Shown: positions 1 to 8,288, counted from the stretch's first letter. The stretch: DNA of 21,988 bases from Paracoccaceae bacterium (GCA_016937725.1 JAFGVZ010000015.1:1-21988), one strand, 5' to 3'. The notes: generated by a model from the letters alone, not told the origin. A program made the numbers and translations.

Positions 1-241
1 CGGGGTAAAGATGTGGGATGCCGGGGCTGGTGATCAGGGCTGCAATCTGTGACCAGTCTGCGCGCGACAGGTCTTGCAGGGCGATACCCTCTGCCTCTGC
101 CCGGGCGCGGGCGTCGGGGCTGTCATCCCACGCCAAAGGCATCGCTCCACCCGCAGCCAGCGCACGACATGTGGCCAGCCCCGAACGGCCAAGGCCCAAC
201 ACGGCGACTTGGCGCCCTTCATACCCTTGCACCGGGATCAT
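1..241 (-). CDS. murD: MurD, UDP-N-acetylmuramoylalanine--D-glutamate ligase (N-terminal part only)
   Basis: The gene is cut by the window edge: only the first 80 codons are present, reading leftwards from an ATG at 241. The product begins MIPVQGYEGRQVAVLGLGRS and so shows the nucleotide-fold glycine motif (GLGRSG, about residues 16-21) at the MurD N-terminus. TSPGIP near residues 72-77 is another MurD signature. MurD is the cytoplasmic ligase that adds D-Glu to UDP-MurNAc-L-Ala. It follows mraY as in most dcw clusters, but here a 130-base palindrome-rich gap separates the two, whereas most upstream junctions overlap. Identity is secure. The ATP-binding and C-terminal domains lie outside the window. 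Confidence 0.93.
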   Translation of the reverse strand, partial: MIPVQGYEGRQVAVLGLGRSGLATCRALAAGGAMPLAWDDSPDARARAEAEGIALQDLSRADWSQIAALITSPGIPHLYP

Positions 242-254
242 CTGACAGCCTTTC

Positions 255-356
255 AACCGGAAGGGGCTGCGCCCCTAAGCCATGTGTTCAGGGGGCTTTG
301 CCCCCGTGCTGGCCCTGATAGGCCAGCCCTCCCCCAGAGTATTTGGGGCAAGATGA
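255..356. repeat. Cluster of short palindromes between mraY and murD (candidate dispersed intergenic repeat)
   Basis: Three perfect hairpins follow one another: AGGGGC/GCCCCT (262-276, 3-nt loop), GGGGGC/GCCCCC (291-305, 3-nt loop) and GCTGGCC/GGCCAGC (308-327, 6-nt loop). Next comes a fourth C-run/G-run pairing around the segment AGTATTTGGGGCAAGATG. Runs of this style recur between genes in Rhodobacteraceae, so a REP-like dispersed element is likely; that part is from memory. It could act as an RNA-stability or attenuation element between mraY and murD. Confidence 0.5.
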
Positions 357-372
357 AGGCGCAAGATCGCGC

Positions 373-1458
373 TTAGCGCACCTTCAGCGTGGCCAGACCG
401 ACAAGTGCCAGAACCAGCGCTATGATCCAGAACCGGATCACGATTTGCGGCTCTGCCCAACCCTTTTTTTCAAAGTGGTGATGAATCGGGGCCATCAGGA
501 AAACCCGCTTTCCGGTTTTCTTGAAATACAGCACCTGAATGATGACCGAGAGCGTTTCGACCACGAAAATGCCGCCGACAATGCCCAGCACGATCTCGTG
601 CTTGATCGACACCGCGATCGCACCCAGTGCGCCGCCAAGGGCCAGACTGCCCGTATCGCCCATGAATACGGCGGCGGGGGGCGCATTATACCACAAGAAC
701 CCCAAGCCACCCCCTGCCAAGGCAGCGGTGAAGATAAGGAGTTCACCCACGCCGGGCACGTAATGCACATCCAGATAGGCGGTGAAATCGACCCGGCCCA
801 CGGCATAGGCGATCACGCCCAGAGTGGCCCCGGCGATCATGACGGGCATGATGGCCAACCCGTCCAACCCGTCGGTCAGGTTCACGGAATTCGCAGCCCC
901 CACGATGACAAACGCCCCGACTGGGATGAAAAACCACCCCAATGTGATCAGCACGTCCGAGAAGACCGGCACGGCAAGTTGGCCCTGAAGCTCTGCCGGG
1001 TGGACATACATTGCTGCCGCACTGGCCAGCACGCCGATCAGCGTGCCCAAGGCCAGCCGCACCCGGCCCGGCACGCCCTTGACATTGCCCTTGGAAACCT
1101 TTGCCAAGTCATCGGCAAATCCGATCAGGCCAAAGCCGATGGTCACAAGCAGCACGATCCAGACATAAGGGTTATCCAGCCGCGCCCAAAGCAGGGTCGA
1201 CACCGTCAGCGCCGACAGGATCAGCAGGCCACCCATCGTGGGCGTGCCGGTTTTGGTCAGCAAATGGCTTTCCGGCCCATCCGCGCGGATGGGCTGGCCG
1301 TTCGACTGGCGGCGCTTGAGCAGGTTGATCAGCGGTCGCCCGAAGAAAAAGCCGAAGACCAGCGCGGTGAAAAACGCCGCCCCCGCCCGGAAGGTGATGT
1401 AGCGAAACAGGTTAAACCCCGGCAGGGTGTCGGCAAACTCGGTCAACCAGAAGAACAT
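373..1458 (-). CDS. mraY: MraY, phospho-N-acetylmuramoyl-pentapeptide transferase
   Basis: Integral membrane enzyme that transfers phospho-MurNAc-pentapeptide from UDP to undecaprenyl phosphate, making lipid I on the inner face of the cytoplasmic membrane. The 361 residues match the family length of about 360. Visible motifs are the aspartate pair in FADDLAK (about 114-120), NLTDGLDG (193-200), FMGDTGSLALGG (265-276) and the histidine signature PIHHHFEKKGW (324-334), plus about ten hydrophobic segments. Its ATG shares one base with the murF stop (TAATG), so translation is probably coupled to murF. Nothing unusual was seen in the protein. Confidence 0.98.
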   Translation of the reverse strand: MFFWLTEFADTLPGFNLFRYITFRAGAAFFTALVFGFFFGRPLINLLKRRQSNGQPIRADGPESHLLTKTGTPTMGGLLILSALTVSTLLWARLDNPYVWIVLLVTIGFGLIGFADDLAKVSKGNVKGVPGRVRLALGTLIGVLASAAAMYVHPAELQGQLAVPVFSDVLITLGWFFIPVGAFVIVGAANSVNLTDGLDGLAIMPVMIAGATLGVIAYAVGRVDFTAYLDVHYVPGVGELLIFTAALAGGGLGFLWYNAPPAAVFMGDTGSLALGGALGAIAVSIKHEIVLGIVGGIFVVETLSVIIQVLYFKKTGKRVFLMAPIHHHFEKKGWAEPQIVIRFWIIALVLALVGLATLKVR

Positions 1459-2873
1459 TACAGACCCTTTTCCTGCGAGGGGGAGACATCTAGACCGCGC
1501 AGCGCATCGACCACGCGTGACACGCGGCTGCCTTTGGACCCTTTGACAAGCACTACATCGCCCGGTGCGACCAAGACATGGACGTGATTGACCAAAGCTT
1601 CGGCAGTTTCAACCCGTTTGCCACGCTGACGGGCTGGCAAGGCCGCGTGCAGGCTGGCCATGCGCGGCCCAACGCAATGCACGATCCGCACCTGCGCCAT
1701 AGACGCATCGCGCGCAAGGGCTTCGTGCATGGCAAGCTCTTCCGGGCCAAGTTCCAGCATGTCGCCAAGGATGGCAATGCGGCGCCCGCCCGGCGCAGGC
1801 GAAGTTTGGGCCAATAGCGCGAGTGCCGCGGTCATAGAAGCGGGGTTAGCATTGAACGCATCGTCGATCAGGGTGAAGCGCGCCTCTTCAACCGGGTCGA
1901 GCAGAATATCTTGGCGCAGGCCTCGACCGGCCGGTGGCTGCCAGCGCCCCAGCGCTTGGGCCGCGCGCGCAAGGTCCAGTCCAAGCGCATGAGCCACACC
2001 CAGACACGCAACCGCGTTGGTTGCGGCATGAACCCCGGAATTGACCAACCGCACGGCCAGCGACATTCGGCCAATCTTGGCGCGCAAGACCAGCGCCGTT
2101 TCGGTCTGGCGGACATCGTGCAGATGCAACGGCACATCGCCCATGCCAAAAGGCAGGCATGTGGCGGCATGGTGCTGCGCAACCGCGTCGAGGATCGGGC
2201 TGGTGGGCAAATCGGCGGGGTAAATCGCCGTGCCGCCAGGTTCCAGCCCGGTGAAGATACTTGCCTTTTCTTGCGCTATCGCGTCCAGACTACCCAAGGA
2301 TTCAAGATGCGCAGGCGCAATCGCTGTCACTATTGCAACATTTGGCCGCGCAAGACTGGTTAGGGGCGCAATCTCGCCGGCATTGCTCATACCCATTTCG
2401 ATCACCGCGAAATCGGCGTCTTGTGGCAGGCGCGCCAGCGTGATTGGCACGCCCCAATGGTTGTTGAAACTGGCCTCTGCGGCATGAACCTTGCCAAATT
2501 CCGCAAGCATCTCGCGCGCCATGTCCTTGGTCGAGGTCTTGCCCACCGACCCGGTGATCCCGATGACCTGCGCTTTGCTATGCGCACGCCCCGCTGCGCC
2601 CAGATCGCGCAGGGCCTGCAACACATCTGGTACGATCAGAAGCGGCGCATCGGAGGGCACCCCGTCGGGAATGCGCGACACCATCGCGGCACCTGCGCCC
2701 TTGGCCAGCGCGTCAGCCACGAAATCATGCCCATCGCGCGCGGCGGTCAGGGCCACGAACAAATCGCCCGGTTCCAGATTGCGCGTGTCGATAGAAATGC
2801 CCTGCGCGTGCCAATCTGCTGTCGCTTGCCCGCCGGTGGCAAGGGCCGCGTCTTGGGCGGTCCACAGCGTCAT
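1458..2873 (-). CDS. murF: MurF, UDP-MurNAc-tripeptide--D-alanyl-D-alanine ligase
   Basis: Cytoplasmic Mur ligase that adds D-Ala-D-Ala to UDP-MurNAc-tripeptide, the last soluble step of pentapeptide synthesis. The 471 residues show the Mur ligase order: an N-terminal substrate domain, the P-loop GITGSVGKTSTKDM (about 105-118), FNNHWGVP (136-143), EMGMSNAGEI (159-168, metal/ATP centre) and IDDAFNANP (336-344, C-terminal domain). The C-terminus carries LVKGSKGSR. The start overlaps the murE stop by four bases (ATGA) and the stop overlaps the mraY start by one, so it sits inside a coupled operon. Confidence 0.97.
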   Translation of the reverse strand: MTLWTAQDAALATGGQATADWHAQGISIDTRNLEPGDLFVALTAARDGHDFVADALAKGAGAAMVSRIPDGVPSDAPLLIVPDVLQALRDLGAAGRAHSKAQVIGITGSVGKTSTKDMAREMLAEFGKVHAAEASFNNHWGVPITLARLPQDADFAVIEMGMSNAGEIAPLTSLARPNVAIVTAIAPAHLESLGSLDAIAQEKASIFTGLEPGGTAIYPADLPTSPILDAVAQHHAATCLPFGMGDVPLHLHDVRQTETALVLRAKIGRMSLAVRLVNSGVHAATNAVACLGVAHALGLDLARAAQALGRWQPPAGRGLRQDILLDPVEEARFTLIDDAFNANPASMTAALALLAQTSPAPGGRRIAILGDMLELGPEELAMHEALARDASMAQVRIVHCVGPRMASLHAALPARQRGKRVETAEALVNHVHVLVAPGDVVLVKGSKGSRVSRVVDALRGLDVSPSQEKGL

Positions 2874-4354
2874 GCCCGTTCCTCCAATGCAGCGATGGCC
2901 AACGAAGCTTGTTCTAAATCGTCGAACGGGTAAACCGTGTCGCCCACGATCTGCCCGGTTTCATGCCCCTTACCCGCGATCAACAGGGCATCACCCGGTT
3001 CAAGCTCATCGACCCCGCGCAGGATGGCTTCGGCGCGGTCGGCAATTTCGATGGCATCGGGGCAGGCTTTCAAAATCTCTGCACGGATAGCGGCGGGGTC
3101 TTCGGATCTGGGGTTATCATCTGTCACAAATGCAACATCCGCGTGTTTAGCGGCGGCCTCGCCCATAAGCGGGCGTTTGCCCCGGTCACGGTCACCGCCC
3201 GCACCGAACACCACTATCAGGCGCCCCATGACATGCGGGCGCAGGGCTTGCAGGGCCACTGCCAGTGCGTCTGGCGTATGGGCATAATCCACGAAAACAG
3301 TGGCGCCGTTCTTGCGCGTTCCGGCAAGCTGCATGCGCCCGCGCACCCCATCCAGCCGGGGCAATTGCGCGGCGACTTCGGCAGGTTCGCCCCCGCAGGC
3401 CAGCACCAAACCATAGGCGATCAGCACGTTTTCCGCCTGAAACCCGCCAATCAGTGGCAGGGTTTGCTGGTAAATCGTGCCATCGTAAGAAAAGCGCAGC
3501 ACTTGGCCAGAGGCGTCAAAGCGTTGACCCAGCAAGCGAATATCGGCATCGGCATCGCGCCCAACGGTCAATGTGCCAATGCCGCGCGCTTCGGCAATCG
3601 CCAGCAGGTCCGCCCCGCGCGGGTCGTCCATATTCAGCACCGCCACGCCATCATCTGGCAGCACGCGCTCGAACAACAAAGCTTTCGCCTTGAAATAGGC
3701 GCCCATCGTCTTGTGGTAATCCAGATGATCCTGCGTGAAATTGGTAAACCCTGCTGCGCGCAAAGTCACGCCGTCCAAACGGCGCTGGTCCAACCCGTGC
3801 GAGGATGCTTCCATCGCGCAATGCGTCACCCCTTCGCGCGCCATATCGGCCAAAAGCCGGTGCAAGGTAACGCTGTCGGGTGTCGTGTGGCCCAAGGGCG
3901 CGCTATAGGCGCCCTCCACCCCGGTTGTGCCAAGGTTCGCGGCCTCGTGCCCCAGCGCAGCCCATAGCTGGCGGGTAAAACTGGCGACAGAGGTTTTGCC
4001 ATTGGTGCCCGTGACCGCTGCCATAACCGACGGTTGCGCGCCAAACCAGAGCGCCGCCGCACCAGACAGGGCCACGCGCGGGTCTTCGGCCAACACAAGG
4101 GCGGCGTCAGAGGCGGCCAAGGCGTCTGCGGCGATTTCCGCACCCGCCCGGTCTGTCAGGATGGCCTGCGCGCCGCGCGCCAATGCGGTGGCGATAAACT
4201 CTGCCCCATGCACGCGACTGCCGGGCAAAGCCGCGAACAAGGCCCCTTTCGGCACAGCGCGACTGTCAAGGCTGATGCCCGTCACAGCCACATTGCCCCC
4301 GCGCACAGGGTTCAGGCCAAGCTCTGACAATGGGCGGGCAGGCAAGTCGGACAC
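2870..4354 (-). CDS. murE: MurE, UDP-MurNAc-Ala-Glu--meso-diaminopimelate ligase
   Basis: Adds the third stem-peptide residue to UDP-MurNAc-L-Ala-D-Glu in the cytoplasm. The 494-residue product has the P-loop VTGTNGKTS (about 114-122), the lysine that is carbamylated in the family in YFKAKALLF (about 220-228), DYAHTPDAL (356-364) and VFGAGGDRDRGKRP (382-395). DNPRSEDP (413-420) contains the DNPR tetrapeptide that marks meso-diaminopimelate-specific MurE enzymes, as expected for a Gram-negative cell wall. It overlaps murF by ATGA. Upstream there is a 136-base gap to ftsI with a 13-base tandem repeat, so murE is the one place in this operon half, besides murD, where translation is not directly coupled to the previous gene. 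Confidence 0.97.
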   Translation of the reverse strand: MSDLPARPLSELGLNPVRGGNVAVTGISLDSRAVPKGALFAALPGSRVHGAEFIATALARGAQAILTDRAGAEIAADALAASDAALVLAEDPRVALSGAAALWFGAQPSVMAAVTGTNGKTSVASFTRQLWAALGHEAANLGTTGVEGAYSAPLGHTTPDSVTLHRLLADMAREGVTHCAMEASSHGLDQRRLDGVTLRAAGFTNFTQDHLDYHKTMGAYFKAKALLFERVLPDDGVAVLNMDDPRGADLLAIAEARGIGTLTVGRDADADIRLLGQRFDASGQVLRFSYDGTIYQQTLPLIGGFQAENVLIAYGLVLACGGEPAEVAAQLPRLDGVRGRMQLAGTRKNGATVFVDYAHTPDALAVALQALRPHVMGRLIVVFGAGGDRDRGKRPLMGEAAAKHADVAFVTDDNPRSEDPAAIRAEILKACPDAIEIADRAEAILRGVDELEPGDALLIAGKGHETGQIVGDTVYPFDDLEQASLAIAALEERA

Positions 4355-4370
4355 GCGCGGGTTCCTTCAG

Positions 4371-4409
4371 AAAGGCCGAGTAGAAAGGCCGAATAAAAAG
4401 GCCGAGGCC
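4371..4409. repeat. Three tandem 13-base repeats upstream of murE
   Basis: AAAGGCCGA occurs at 4371-4379, 4384-4392 and 4397-4405 in exact 13-base steps, with intervening bases GTAG and ATAA. On the coding (minus) strand this reads TCGGCCTTT three times, about 17-50 bases upstream of the murE ATG. It could be replication slippage or a binding site. No known operator is recognised. Confidence 0.75.
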
Positions 4410-4455
4410 AAATAGCCGGGGCATGGACCGGATCGCCGTTCTGTTACCCCGTTTT

Positions 4456-4488
4456 GCCGCGCGGGTTCAATGGCCCGCATGGCGCGGC
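4456..4488 (-). other. Stem-loop in the ftsI-murE gap
   Basis: GCCGCGC (4456-4462) pairs with GCGCGGC plus a neighbouring G (4482-4488), and an inner GGG/CCC can close the loop. It lies three bases past the ftsI stop. On the minus strand it is followed by AAAACGGGG rather than a T-run, so it is not a classical intrinsic terminator. RNA processing or stabilisation of the ftsI transcript end is possible. Confidence 0.45.
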
Positions 4489-4490
4489 GG

Positions 4491-6278
4491 TCATTGCGCG
4501 CTCATATCCATCTGAAACCCGGCCTCTGCCTCTGCCAGGGACACCGGGCGCAGGCCCAATAGCGGGGCCACGCGCCGGGTAATTTCTGCCGATAACGGCA
4601 CCGCCGTCCAGCCCGCGGTGCGGCGCGGTTCTGGCCCGGTCGTGTCCACGGCTTCGTCCAGCGTGACGATCAGAACATATTTCGGGTCATGCGACGGAAA
4701 GACAGAGGCGAAGGTCGCCAAAACCGCATCTTCCTTATAGCCGCCATTGGGCGCGGGCTTGTCGGCAGAGCCGGTCTTGCCGCCCACCGGATAGCCCGGA
4801 ATGCGCGCGAAAGAGGCTGTGCCTTCAAAGACCACATCGTGCAGGATTTTGCGCATCTGGGCAGAGGTGCGCGGGCTGATGATCTGCGCGCCCTCTTGCG
4901 GTGCGTCGCGGCGCAGCAGCGTGGGCGTTACCTCTCGCCCGCCATTGACAAGCGTGGCATAGCCCGCCGCCAAGGCCAGCGGGCTTGTGGTCATGCCATG
5001 CCCGTAGGAAATTGTCATCGCCGACAGGTCCGTCCACGGATCAGGCAGCAAAGGCCGCGCGCGCGCGGCTTCGGCCAGTTCAATCTTGGCCGAATCGAGC
5101 AAGCCAAAGCGGCGCAAAAACGCCTGCTGACGCTCTGCCCCCATCGCCTGCACCATCCGCGCGGTCCCGATATTCGAGGATTTGACCATGACCTTGGTGA
5201 CGGACATTTCGTTGCCATAGTCGCGGAAATCGTCGATCTCGAACCGGCCCCAACGGATCGGACCGCGTGTGTCGATGATCGTGTCGGGGGTGACAGACCC
5301 TTCATCCAGCGCTTGGGCCACGGCAAAAGCCTTCATCACAGAGCCAAGTTCGTAATAGCCTTGCACGGCACGGTTAAACAGCGGGCTGTCGGCAGGTTCG
5401 CCCGTTGTGGGCGGCGCGGGGCGGTCATTGGGGTCGAAATCGGGCAGTGACACAAGGCTGAGCACTTCGCCCGAATAGGCATCCATCAACACCGCGCTGG
5501 CCCCGCGGGCATTCAGCGCCAACATGCCGCCCGACAACACCTCTGTCACCGTAGCCTGAAGCGGCAGGTCGATTGACAAACGCAGGGGCTGGTTGGCTTG
5601 GGCCGGGTCGCGCAGGCGGTCTTCGAAATAAAGCTCTGCGCCCGCGACACCCAGCAATTCAGCCGCGCGCACGCCTTGTTCGCCGTAACGCGCACCGCCC
5701 AGAAGGTGCGCGGCAATCCGGCCATTGGGATAGACGCGCATCTTGCGCGGGCCAAACATCAGCCCCGGTTCGCCAATGTCATGAACCGCCTGCTTTTGTT
5801 CCGGCGAAAGCTGCGTCCGCACCCAGACGAAACGGCGGTCGGGATCGGTAAAGCGCGCGGTCAGGCGATCGATATCCAGATCGGGAAAGATGCGGCCAAG
5901 CTGTTGCGCGGCGCGCACCGGGTCCACCATGCGGCGGGTTTCGGCATAAAGCGCATGGGTGGCAAGATTGGTGGCCAAGACGCGCCCGCTGCGGTCGGTG
6001 ATATCGGCCCGCGCGCCGGAAATATCTTCCAGCAGGCCGACTCGCATTTCCAACGGTTCGGTCGCGGCCAGAAGGCCCATGCGCGCCCCCAAAAGCACGA
6101 AGCCGGACAGAAACATCAGTGCCAAGACCAGCAGCCGGACTTCGGCGCGCATCCGACCCGTGTCGCGCAGTTCTTGGCGGCGCAGGCGCAGGTTTTCCTG
6201 TTCGATGTAATCTGGGTTCTCGCCGCGCTCGCGGGCATTGAGGATGCGCGCCAAAGGGCGCAAGGGCGTGCGGGTCAT
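4491..6278 (-). CDS. ftsI: FtsI (PBP3), septal peptidoglycan D,D-transpeptidase
   Basis: Monofunctional class B penicillin-binding protein that cross-links septal peptidoglycan in the periplasm with FtsW. The 595 residues contain a basic cytoplasmic N-terminus, one membrane anchor (about 46-70), a pedestal domain starting at DISGARADITDRSGRVLATN (about 85-104) and the transpeptidase domain. The active-site motifs are SVMK (nucleophile Ser313, Lys316), SSN (367-369) and KTG (501-503). The motif preceding the nucleophile reads LGSVMK, a mild variant of the common PGS-[TV]-[MF]-K. The gene overlaps ftsL by four bases (ATGA). Confidence 0.97.
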   Translation of the reverse strand: MTRTPLRPLARILNARERGENPDYIEQENLRLRRQELRDTGRMRAEVRLLVLALMFLSGFVLLGARMGLLAATEPLEMRVGLLEDISGARADITDRSGRVLATNLATHALYAETRRMVDPVRAAQQLGRIFPDLDIDRLTARFTDPDRRFVWVRTQLSPEQKQAVHDIGEPGLMFGPRKMRVYPNGRIAAHLLGGARYGEQGVRAAELLGVAGAELYFEDRLRDPAQANQPLRLSIDLPLQATVTEVLSGGMLALNARGASAVLMDAYSGEVLSLVSLPDFDPNDRPAPPTTGEPADSPLFNRAVQGYYELGSVMKAFAVAQALDEGSVTPDTIIDTRGPIRWGRFEIDDFRDYGNEMSVTKVMVKSSNIGTARMVQAMGAERQQAFLRRFGLLDSAKIELAEAARARPLLPDPWTDLSAMTISYGHGMTTSPLALAAGYATLVNGGREVTPTLLRRDAPQEGAQIISPRTSAQMRKILHDVVFEGTASFARIPGYPVGGKTGSADKPAPNGGYKEDAVLATFASVFPSHDPKYVLIVTLDEAVDTTGPEPRRTAGWTAVPLSAEITRRVAPLLGLRPVSLAEAEAGFQMDMSAQ

Positions 6279-6658
6279 GGCTGCTCCTCTGTCGTGGCCT
6301 CTCGCGTGCCCGAAAGCTGATCGAGGGTGCCGAACACCTCGACCCCGTCGCCAAGGTCCAGCCGCACTTCGGGGGTGGGATAGGCAATCTCGCCAATCTC
6401 TCCGAAATGATCGGCGGTGATGGGGATAAGTTTCAGTTCGCTGAAATTGACGTCCACCAATGCCCGCAAGCGGTCAGGACGGTTCAGATAGGCCCATTCC
6501 ACCTGCTGGACCGAGATTTCGGCTTCCAGTGCTGCGATCTCACGCTCTAGGCTGGCACGGGTGTTCATGGCCTGTTGGGTCAGATGGTTTTCACGATAGG
6601 CCCATGTTGCAAGCCCGATCACGGCCAGCGCGGTCACAAGGTAAAGAATGCTTCGCAT
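6275..6658 (-). CDS. ftsL: FtsL, bitopic cell division protein
   Basis: Small divisome protein that forms a complex with FtsB and FtsQ and helps activate FtsWI. The 127-residue product has a short N-terminus, one membrane segment (about 3-20) and a periplasmic leucine-zipper-like stretch (about 25-60: repeated L/A with ASLEREIAALEAEISVQQ), then YLNRPDRLRALVD (about 67-79). This matches alphaproteobacterial FtsL. Primary sequence in this family is poorly conserved, so much of the call rests on position between rsmH and ftsI. The ATG follows the rsmH stop by three bases, and its own stop overlaps ftsI. Confidence 0.93.
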   Translation of the reverse strand: MRSILYLVTALAVIGLATWAYRENHLTQQAMNTRASLEREIAALEAEISVQQVEWAYLNRPDRLRALVDVNFSELKLIPITADHFGEIGEIAYPTPEVRLDLGDGVEVFGTLDQLSGTREATTEEQP

Positions 6659-6661
6659 GCG

Positions 6662-7636
6662 TTACACCTCTGTAATGCGTGGCAGGCCCAGCGCGCTGCG
6701 GTCGGCAGGGCCAGCGGGGGCGTCCGTGCGCAGCGCCAGCCGCAACCGGGCAGAGCGCGCGCGCGGGTTCGCGGCCAGCTCTGCATCGTCAGCGGCAAGG
6801 CCCTTTTTTTCCAGCAAGGTGAACCGTGCCGCGGTCTGCGGCGCTTCGGGGGCAAAGCGGTTGCCCCCGCCCCCCTGCCCCGCGCGCTGCGCCAGAAAAC
6901 GCTTCACGATCCGGTCTTCCAACGAATGAAAGCTGACCACGGCCAGCTTGCCACCCGGTTTCAATGCCCGCTCTGCGGCTTCCAGCCCGTCGACCAGCGC
7001 GTCAAACTCGGCATTCACGGCAATGCGCAGGCCTTGGAAAGAGCGCGTTGCGGCATGACTTTGGCCCGGCTTGGGCCGCGGCAGGCACGCGGCAACAATC
7101 TGCGCCAGATGGCCCGTGCGCTCGATCGGGGCTTCGGTGCGCGCCTTGATGATCGCGCGGGCAATGCGGCGGCTGGCGCGTTCTTCGCCGTAATGAAACA
7201 GGATATCGGCCAACGTCTCTTCCGATGCGCCGTTGACAATGTCGCGCGCCGACGGCCCGGATTGCGACATGCGCATATCCAGCGGGCCGTCCTTGGAAAA
7301 AGAAAATCCGCGTTCGGGCAGATCCAGCTGCATGCTGGATACACCAAGATCCAGCACAACACCGTCCAACAACCCGCCCGCATGGTCATCCAATTGCGCG
7401 AAATTGCCCTGCACCAGCCGCAAGTTTTCGCCATATTCCGCGCCCCAGTCGCGCGCCATCTCCAACGCCAGCGGGTCGCGGTCCACCCCGATCACCTGCG
7501 CCGCCCCGGCTTGCAACAGCGTGCGCGCATATCCGCCCGCGCCCAGCGTGCCATCCAGCCAAACCCCCGAAATCGGGGCCAGATGCGTCAGGATGGGCTG
7601 TAGCAGAACGGGGATATGTGGGGTTGGGTCTGACAT
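6662..7636 (-). CDS. rsmH: RsmH (MraW), 16S rRNA m4C1402 methyltransferase
   Basis: S-adenosylmethionine-dependent methyltransferase that N4-methylates C1402 in the decoding centre of 16S rRNA. The protein begins MSDPTPHIPVLLQPI, and HIPVLL is the typical start. Motifs are the SAM-binding DGTLGAGGYAR (about residues 28-38), VLDLGVSSMQLD (94-105), AVVSFHSLEDRIVKRF (232-247) and the C-terminal NPRARSARLR. About 324 residues is near family length. A GTG directly before this ATG (7639) is an alternative start. I prefer the ATG because the extra residue adds nothing conserved. The start lies a few bases after the mraZ stop, so the two are coupled. Confidence 0.96.
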   Translation of the reverse strand: MSDPTPHIPVLLQPILTHLAPISGVWLDGTLGAGGYARTLLQAGAAQVIGVDRDPLALEMARDWGAEYGENLRLVQGNFAQLDDHAGGLLDGVVLDLGVSSMQLDLPERGFSFSKDGPLDMRMSQSGPSARDIVNGASEETLADILFHYGEERASRRIARAIIKARTEAPIERTGHLAQIVAACLPRPKPGQSHAATRSFQGLRIAVNAEFDALVDGLEAAERALKPGGKLAVVSFHSLEDRIVKRFLAQRAGQGGGGNRFAPEAPQTAARFTLLEKKGLAADDAELAANPRARSARLRLALRTDAPAGPADRSALGLPRITEV

Positions 7637-7641
7637 CACAC

Positions 7642-8199
7642 TCAGCGACGGCGAGAGGACAGATCGCGCATCACATCATCAACGTCGCGCGCCCGCTCGC
7701 GGCGCGGCGGCAAGTGAATGCGCGGGTCGAAATCGGGGGCCTGATCGGCAAGGAAAACCTCTGTGCGCTGCGATTTGACCGCGACGAAGGTGTCTTCCTT
7801 CCAGATCTGGAAATGATCGCCCTTGGCGATGAAAAACGCGGCTTCGTTCGGCTCCAGCTCCAGCTTGTCGCGCAGGCGTTGGGGCAGGACGATCCGGCCA
7901 TCCTCGTCAATCTGAACATCGGACGCGTGACCATGAAAGGTAAATTCCAAGGTTTCGCGTTGCGGGCTGCCAGGTTGCATCATGTCGATGCGATCCTCGA
8001 TATCCTCTATCGCGGTGATGGTGTAGCAATCCAGACGCTTCTGGTTGTCCATCCCGTAAACCAGAACAAGGTTCGGGCGCAGGCCTTCGGTCCAGTCGGG
8101 GTCGCCCTCTTCGATCACGCGCCGGAAGCTGGCCGGGATAGAGACCCGTCCTTTGCTGTCCACCTTCTGGTGGAAAGAGCCTCTGAACCTGCGTGCCAC
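7642..8199 (-). CDS. mraZ: MraZ, transcriptional regulator of the dcw cluster
   Basis: DNA-binding protein with two SpoVT/AbrB-type swapped-hairpin domains; in other bacteria it forms a ring and represses its own operon. Domain 1 begins RRFRGSFHQKVDSKGRVSIP just after the start. Domain 2 is near VQIDEDGRIVLPQRLRDKL. I chose the GTG at 8199 (185 residues). The resulting protein begins M/V-ARRFRG like known MraZ proteins, and AAGGA (8209-8213) sits nine bases upstream as a Shine-Dalgarno. An in-frame ATG at 8220 would add seven residues (MDEGPPQ), bury that Shine-Dalgarno inside the gene and lacks a good one of its own. It is the first gene of the cluster and lies behind a long leader with an attenuator. 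Confidence 0.95.
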   Translation of the reverse strand: MARRFRGSFHQKVDSKGRVSIPASFRRVIEEGDPDWTEGLRPNLVLVYGMDNQKRLDCYTITAIEDIEDRIDMMQPGSPQRETLEFTFHGHASDVQIDEDGRIVLPQRLRDKLELEPNEAAFFIAKGDHFQIWKEDTFVAVKSQRTEVFLADQAPDFDPRIHLPPRRERARDVDDVMRDLSSRRR

Positions 8200-8208
8200 T
8201 TGGGGCGG

Positions 8209-8213
8209 TCCTT
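8209..8213 (-). promoter_or_regulatory. Shine-Dalgarno that fixes the mraZ start at GTG 8199
   Basis: On the minus strand AAGGA is followed by nine bases and then GTG. It lies inside the longer alternative reading frame that starts at ATG 8220, which argues for the shorter product. Confidence 0.65.
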
Positions 8214-8241
8214 CGTCCATGCGCGACGCCGGTCAGGCGCC

Positions 8242-8288
8242 AAAAATGAAAACGGCGGATCGAGCTGCTGCCACTGCCCGATCCGCCG
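8242..8288 (-). terminator. Intrinsic terminator/attenuator in the mraZ 5' leader
   Basis: CGGCGGATCG (8253-8262) and CGATCCGCCG (8279-8288) form a perfect 10-base-pair stem with a 16-base loop. Read on the minus strand, the stem is followed at once by TTTTCATTTTT (8252-8242). It lies about 45 bases upstream of the mraZ GTG, with no gene ending before it on this strand other than mrp, which has its own terminator. So it should stop most leader transcripts before the dcw genes, releasing a small RNA. This is the arrangement described for UpsM in R. sphaeroides. Confidence 0.8.

Noticed and set aside
343..1587. Open frame of 414 codons on the plus strand
   Set aside because: Antisense to mraY/murF; the translation is charge- and repeat-rich with no domain pattern, typical of frames opposite GC-rich genes.
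2963..3967. Open frame of 334 codons on the plus strand
   Set aside because: Fully antisense to the conserved murE coding region.
6575..7603. Open frame of 342 codons on the plus strand
   Set aside because: Antisense to rsmH and ftsL, whose motifs are intact.
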